Of a stretch of DNA of 7,661 nucleotides, positions 5,145 to 7,661 are shown piece by piece. Both the position numbers and the translations under genes were made by a program. Below the pieces are notes generated by a model. The model was given only the letters and a program-made list of their open reading frames with translations. It was not told where the DNA came from and made no database searches. Positions within the stretch are counted from its first letter, which is position 1, and every line of letters begins with the position of its first letter. This DNA is from an uncultured Caulobacterales bacterium (GTDB lineage: Bacteria; Pseudomonadota; Alphaproteobacteria; Caulobacterales; Maricaulaceae), in the NCBI GenBank assembly GCA_938007945.1, contig CALLME010000042.1:1-7661 (forward strand). The letters run 5' to 3'.

Positions 5145-6980
5145 TTAGGCAAATTCGCTTTCGGATTGCTCCTGCCACAGACTCGCATAAAGCCCGTCCT
5201 TTGCGAGCAGGTCCTCATGCGTGCCCTGCTCCGCCACACGGCCATCATTGAGCACGATAATCTTATCAGCTCCCGTCACAGTCGTCAGACGGTGCGCAAT
5301 GATGAGGGTTGTACGGTTTTTGGACGCCGCGTCGAGCGCAATTTGAATATCGCGCTCTGTGGTATTATCAAGCGCAGATGTCGCCTCGTCTAGAAAGAGG
5401 ATTGGCGGGTTTTTCAAAAGCGTGCGCGCAATAGCCACGCGTTGTTTCTCCCCGCCAGAGAGCTTCAGCCCGCGCTCACCCACAACTGTATTGTAACCCA
5501 GCGGTAGGCCTTCGATAAAGTCGTGTATCTGCGCAGCACGCGCGGCTTGCTCAATTTCGGCCTGAGTTGCGCCCTCTTTGGCATAACCAATATTATAGCC
5601 AATGGTATCATTAAACAGCACGGTATCTTGCGGGACAATGCCGATAGCGGCGCGCACGCTGTCTTGGGTGAGCGCGTGCAAATCCTGTCCATCAATCGTG
5701 ACGCGTCCTGCCGCAATATCATAAAAGCGAAACAGAATACGCGAGACAGTCGACTTACCCGCCCCCGTCGGGCCAACCAACGCCACGCGCTGTCCTGGCG
5801 CGACGCTGAAGCTTACGTCACGTAGAATTTGGCGGTCCTCGTCATAGAAGAAATCCACGTTATCAAACACGATTTCGCCGCGCACATCTGTGAGCGGTTT
5901 CGCCTCTGGCGCGTCAGTTATCTCAGGCGTGAGGTCGAGAAGCGAGAACATCTTCTCCATATCGGTCAGCGCTTGTTTAATCTCGCGGTAGGCAAAGCCG
6001 AGGATATTGAGCGGGCGGTAAATCTGCGTCATCACAAGCACAACCGTAGTGATATTCCCGATGGTCATCTCGCCCTCAAGAACGCGCATACTCGCCAATC
6101 CCATAATCAGGACAAGCCCAAGGTTCATCAAAAAACTCTGCCCAATATTAACCGTCGCAAGCGAGGTGCGCGACAAGATAGCCGCCTTTTGATAACCTGC
6201 CATGGCGCTGTCATAGCGCGCGGTCTCCATCCGCTCCGCGCCGAAATATTTGACCGTTTCATAATTAAGCAGGCTATCGACAGCGCGCGCATTGGCTTCA
6301 GTATCTTTTTTATTCATATCGCGGCGAAAGCGCAGCCGCCATTCCGTCGTCAGCACTGTAAAGGTGATATAGGACAGCACGATGACTGTCGCGATGGCCG
6401 CAAACTCCCAGCTAAAGGCTATCCAAAACGCCGTTGCGGCAATGGCAAGTTCAAGAAATGTTGGTCCTATATTGAACAGAAGAAATCGAAATAGAAAATC
6501 GATTGAGCGGATGCCGCGCTCCACAACACGCGACAGCCCGCCCGTGCGTTTCTCAAGGTGGTAACGCAGAGACAGCTTGTGCAAATGCGAGAATGTCGAG
6601 GTCGCAATGGTGCGCTGCGCGTGCTGACCAACAGGGGCAAAAATATATTCGCGGCCTTCGTTAATCATCACTGACAGGAGTTTTATCCCACCGTAACCAA
6701 GAATGAAAATCCCAATCCCCCACCAGACTTTGGACCACTCGAACCCACCGTCTTGCGCGCGCGTCACCGCATCAATCGCCGCCCCCATAAAGAACGGCGC
6801 TCCGACCAAGAAAAACTTCCCTGAAATCGTGAGTAGCAGCGCGGCGATGATACGGATTTTAAAACCCAGATTACCCCGCACCCAAAGATAAGGCCAAAGC
6901 CGCCCAAAACTTTTGAGTTGATAGCGCAGTGAGCGCTCTTTTTTGAGATCAAGCTCTGTTGAATTGGACGGCGGCGACAT
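5145..6980 (-). CDS. ABC exporter, Atm1/HMT1 type (fused permease and ATPase half-transporter)
   Basis: This 611-residue protein has one transmembrane domain followed by one nucleotide-binding domain and should act as a homodimer in the inner membrane. Six membrane helices are visible near 44-66, 86-106, 167-187, 189-209, 280-300 and 306-328. The permease carries text typical of the Atm1 family: FLFRFLLFNIGPTFLEL (162-178) and LLNYETVKYFGAE (237-249). ATPase motifs are all intact: Walker A GPTGAGKST (403-411), Q-loop Q451, signature LSGGEKQR (507-514), Walker B ILFLDE (527-532), D-loop SALD (535-538) and H563. Atm1 exporters move glutathione-linked sulfur species or metal-glutathione complexes and serve in iron-sulfur and heavy-metal homeostasis. 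ATG 6980 gives the normal N-terminus with a weak AGGG 3 bases upstream. A longer in-frame start at 7079 would overlap the preceding gene. It lies 41 bases after the SDR-ABM gene, likely one transcript. Confidence 0.92.
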   Translation of the reverse strand: MSPPSNSTELDLKKERSLRYQLKSFGRLWPYLWVRGNLGFKIRIIAALLLTISGKFFLVGAPFFMGAAIDAVTRAQDGGFEWSKVWWGIGIFILGYGGIKLLSVMINEGREYIFAPVGQHAQRTIATSTFSHLHKLSLRYHLEKRTGGLSRVVERGIRSIDFLFRFLLFNIGPTFLELAIAATAFWIAFSWEFAAIATVIVLSYITFTVLTTEWRLRFRRDMNKKDTEANARAVDSLLNYETVKYFGAERMETARYDSAMAGYQKAAILSRTSLATVNIGQSFLMNLGLVLIMGLASMRVLEGEMTIGNITTVVLVMTQIYRPLNILGFAYREIKQALTDMEKMFSLLDLTPEITDAPEAKPLTDVRGEIVFDNVDFFYDEDRQILRDVSFSVAPGQRVALVGPTGAGKSTVSRILFRFYDIAAGRVTIDGQDLHALTQDSVRAAIGIVPQDTVLFNDTIGYNIGYAKEGATQAEIEQAARAAQIHDFIEGLPLGYNTVVGERGLKLSGGEKQRVAIARTLLKNPPILFLDEATSALDNTTERDIQIALDAASKNRTTLIIAHRLTTVTGADKIIVLNDGRVAEQGTHEDLLAKDGLYASLWQEQSESEFA

Positions 6981-7021
6981 TCGCCCTATTTGGGGAGCGC
7001 CTGCGCGGTTGTCCAGTGACT

Positions 7022-7661
7022 TTAGACTATCCCCGCCATGACATAATCGCGCGGACAATCGCGGCTTATTTCGGCCCACTCACTTTGAGAGGCGCGCCTT
7101 TGATGCGCCCGAAAGGCGGCGGGAGATATGAAAACCTCGACGACATGAAACTTACTTTCGTCATCTAAGTCTTGAGTCACGTCAAAACGCAAACACCCCG
7201 CCTCAGCGCGCGTCAATTCAACATGGTCTGCTAGAGCCTCTTTAATAACGTCGCGCAAATGTTCAGCCACTGTCACATGCCCCGCAAGATAGACATGTTT
7301 GGGACTAGCCGATTGAGCAAGCGACACGAGCCCCGCTCGATAGTCTTTATAGCGCGGAACAAATCCAAGCTCGTCGCGCGCTCGCGTAATATCTACACGC
7401 TTATTGTCTTTGTAAAAACTGCGCGCCATGTCTGAAACACTTGGGTCATTGACTGAGACACGCGGCGGCAATGGCAGGCCGAGGAGTCGCGCACCAAAAT
7501 CCAGCACGTCTTGTGGTGGAGCGGGATGGCCGTCCGCTACATTGTAAACTTGTGTGGGATTAGGATTATCCAAGGACCCCAGAAGCGCGCTGCAAATATC
7601 TTCCACATGAATACGGTTGACGAGATGCCCTGCCTTTACCACAGCTCGCGCCCGACCCGAC
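7022..7661 (-). CDS. SDR/epimerase-type protein fused to an ABM monooxygenase domain (5' end outside window)
   Basis: The frame is open through the right edge to a TAA at 7022. Counting from the valine codon at 7642 (not a real start), residues 1-106 are the C-terminal half of an extended SDR of the NAD-dependent epimerase/YeeZ-like type: HLVNRIHVEDI (6-16), QVYNVADGHPAPPQDV (31-46), ARSFYKDNKRVD (73-84) and the ending ELGFVPRYKDYRAGL (91-105). Residues 116-205 then match a separate family, the ABM or quinol-monooxygenase-like proteins (YgiN type): VYLAGHVTVAEHL (117-129), ALADHVELTRAEAGCLRFDV (136-155), and FRAHQRRASQSEW (177-189). That domain is usually a stand-alone protein of about 90-100 residues. 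The junction near 107-116 is a short linker with no stop or obvious frame slip. The ATP exporter gene follows after 41 bases. Substrate unknown. Confidence 0.8.
   Translation of the reverse strand, partial: SGRARAVVKAGHLVNRIHVEDICSALLGSLDNPNPTQVYNVADGHPAPPQDVLDFGARLLGLPLPPRVSVNDPSVSDMARSFYKDNKRVDITRARDELGFVPRYKDYRAGLVSLAQSASPKHVYLAGHVTVAEHLRDVIKEALADHVELTRAEAGCLRFDVTQDLDDESKFHVVEVFISPAAFRAHQRRASQSEWAEISRDCPRDYVMAGIV

Noticed and set aside
5829..6494. Long plus-strand open frame opposite the ABC exporter (221 codons)
   Set aside because: It is fully antisense to a well-supported exporter gene, shows no recognisable domain and no convincing ribosome binding site. It is best explained by codon bias of the opposite strand.
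6981..7079. N-terminal extension of the ABC exporter by 33 residues
   Set aside because: It would overlap the coding end of the SDR-ABM gene, the extra residues do not look like an Atm1 N-terminus, and ATG 6980 gives the expected length.
7290..7340. Frameshift at the SDR-ABM junction
   Set aside because: Both domains lie in the same frame without a stop or homopolymer slip in this sequence. A base error or lost stop codon cannot be excluded, so it is listed as a check under the fusion finding.

Overview
The window looks like chromosomal DNA from a Gram-negative bacterium, most likely a marine-type alphaproteobacterium. Three things point this way: the C-terminus of a TonB-dependent receptor, an Atm1-type ABC exporter, and a lipobox-bearing protein with an outer-membrane-like C-terminal half. 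The lineage is inferred from protein resemblance only; there is no rRNA or tRNA gene here to fix it. I see no insertion sequence, CRISPR array, tRNA or phage gene.

Left part (1-3571): the 3' end of a plus-strand TonB-dependent receptor runs tail to tail into a four-gene minus-strand operon. In transcription order the operon encodes an HSDL2-like short-chain dehydrogenase (3448 to 2537), a DUF1330 protein (2527 to 2087), a DUF2855 protein (2085 to 985) and a crotonase with the catalytic residues of a dienoyl-CoA isomerase (969 to 124). The gaps between these genes are 9, 1 and 15 bases. The two recognisable enzymes suggest CoA-thioester or unsaturated-lipid metabolism, and the adjacent receptor could import the substrate. 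The receptor gene has a good intrinsic terminator that lies inside the coding sequence of the crotonase.

Middle part (3449-5144): a PadR-family regulator (3572-4105) is divergent from the operon. The shared 123-base spacer holds an inverted repeat with ATGC-N8-GCAT geometry, placed between candidate promoter elements that read in both directions. This suggests that PadR controls both the operon and itself. Next comes a predicted lipoprotein with a beta-barrel-like C-terminal part (4251-5087), preceded by a separate 8-bp-arm inverted repeat and followed by a strong intrinsic terminator (5108-5142).

Right part (5145-7661): a second minus-strand unit holds an extended SDR/epimerase-type protein fused to an ABM-type monooxygenase domain (its start is beyond the right edge), followed 41 bases later by an Atm1-type ABC exporter.

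No single feature is clearly a wholly new system. The points most worth following up are the PadR-controlled HSDL2/DUF1330/DUF2855/ECH1-like operon, the SDR-ABM fusion, the loss of the usual active-site serine in the SDR, the lipidated barrel-like protein, and the terminator buried in an opposing gene.
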